Below, in pieces: positions 63,304-64,000 of a DNA stretch of 64,000 nt. The stretch spans positions 294,501 to 358,500 of the forward strand of contig JABWDB010000019.1 of the NCBI GenBank assembly GCA_019614645.1, in the 5' to 3' direction. The position numbers were made by a program, and so were the translations under genes. The first letter of the stretch is position 1, and every line of letters starts with the position of its first letter. This DNA comes from Stratiolaelaps scimitus. Its lineage: Eukaryota; Arthropoda; Arachnida; Mesostigmata; Laelapidae. The notes under the pieces are model-generated. The model did no database searches, was not told the origin of the DNA, and saw only the letters and a list, made by a program, of their open reading frames with translations.

Positions 63304-64000
63304 ATACAGAGACCCGTGACATCAGCCAGGCACGTATCGGTATCATGAAGTTCTTCATCTAGAGAGTGAGGTCGTTTTGGTGTTGTATGAGTAATAGTCG
63401 ATATTAGACGGACAGTAGAAAAGCGTAATGATCAATTGAGGGCGTAGATCCCATTTCATAGCTCCCCTTTTCGATGATGATGATAGCAGCAACAACCAGA
63501 TGATTGTACATGCAACACTATATATATATATATATATAAGCCCAGCATCTAAACGCCCCAGGCAGCGATACCGTCATCGTGGTCCGTTATGATTAGCGCT
63601 CGCCTGTTCTAGGCGCAAGGGCGCTGCTGTTGATTTCCGCCGTGGCGCCAGCAGCAGCAGCCACCGGTGGCTGCTCCTGTGGCCCGTATCGACCACTGCT
63701 CCTGCTGCGGTAGACGATTCTGGAACTTCGGCTGCTGCTACTGCAGCTGTGTTCACAGTTGATGCTGCCGCCAGCACCACCGTCGCCTCAGCAGAATACA
63801 AGGGAACACATTGCAAGTGCTACCGCGATATTGTTGATGGTCGATGAGGTAAGGGAGCCGTGAAGGCAGCAATAGAAGCTGTGCTGATGATTACATATAC
63901 ATATAATATATACATATTAGATATGTACATCTCTATATATATATATGTATATATAGGTATGTGTAGGTGTGTATATGTGGGTATACCTGTCCATGCGTTC
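58801..64000. other. Right-hand end: low-complexity, moderately GC-rich, no gene supported
   Basis: Holds GCC/GCT-type trinucleotide tracts (about 59278-59305, 59420-59450, 62645-62662, 63645-63665), CAA/CAG tracts (about 61970-62015 and 62455-62505), a GATC tandem at about 62087-62101, and (TA)n tracts at about 62242-62264, 63271-63299 and 63519-63538. The frame at 60099-60578 (+) follows an acceptor-like ATGCAG but has no recognisable domain. Such density of trinucleotide runs is common around 5' ends of developmental genes, so a neighbouring gene may begin or continue here; this is a guess. Confidence 0.4.

Noticed and set aside
63585..63625. tRNA-like text (GTGGTCCGTTATGATTAGCGCTCGCC) near the right end
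   Set aside because: It resembles a tRNA D-arm, but no acceptor pairing or T arm follows, so no tRNA gene can be called.

Overview
This is a eukaryotic nuclear window, most likely from an arthropod and plausibly a chelicerate or mite. The evidence is spliced genes with GT-AG introns, animal-type gene families (a chitin deacetylase with a CBM14 chitin-binding domain, an equilibrative nucleoside transporter, an NHLH-type bHLH factor), pol III tRNA genes, decayed retroelements and very many (TA)n tracts. The assignment to mites is an inference from overall character only. There are no bacterial operons, no rRNA and no CRISPR array.

Layout. (1) 1-7.9 kb: AT-rich DNA with a tRNA-derived SINE-like copy, a perfect 70-nt hairpin, a single-coding-exon NHLH-type bHLH gene (2270-2611, +), an isolated GC-rich patch and a tRNA-Pro(UGG). 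(2) 7.98-15.2 kb, minus strand: a complete SLC29/ENT nucleoside transporter that I could assemble from 10 exons with consistent splice phases into 456 residues. Its first intron carries a tRNA-Pro(CGG) on the opposite strand. (3) 15.2-25.5 kb: no cellular gene recognised. It holds a broken non-LTR retrotransposon (RT with a YADD motif, one stop, one frameshift), a dispersed repeat with a second copy at 49 kb, and SINE-like copies. (4) 25.5-34.3 kb, minus strand: eight exons of a Cda5-type chitin deacetylase (CBM14, long Pro/Ser/Thr-rich linker, polysaccharide deacetylase domain, conserved C-terminal tail). The signal-peptide exon was not found. (5) 34.3-64 kb: no gene could be supported. The stretch at 36-41 kb is GC-rich with CAG/CAA-type low complexity, and the rest is simple repeats and non-coding DNA, perhaps the upstream or intronic part of a neighbouring gene.

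The genes do not form a functional unit. They are independent: a neuronal-type transcription factor, a plasma-membrane nucleoside carrier and a secreted cuticle or matrix-modifying enzyme. The most solid new observations are the two tRNA-Pro genes that differ at only the wobble base, the complete ENT model, the Cda5 model with an in-frame alternative acceptor, a four-copy SINE-like family with a shared 3' tail, and a diverged repeat pair 30 kb apart in opposite orientation. I saw nothing that amounts to a new biological system.
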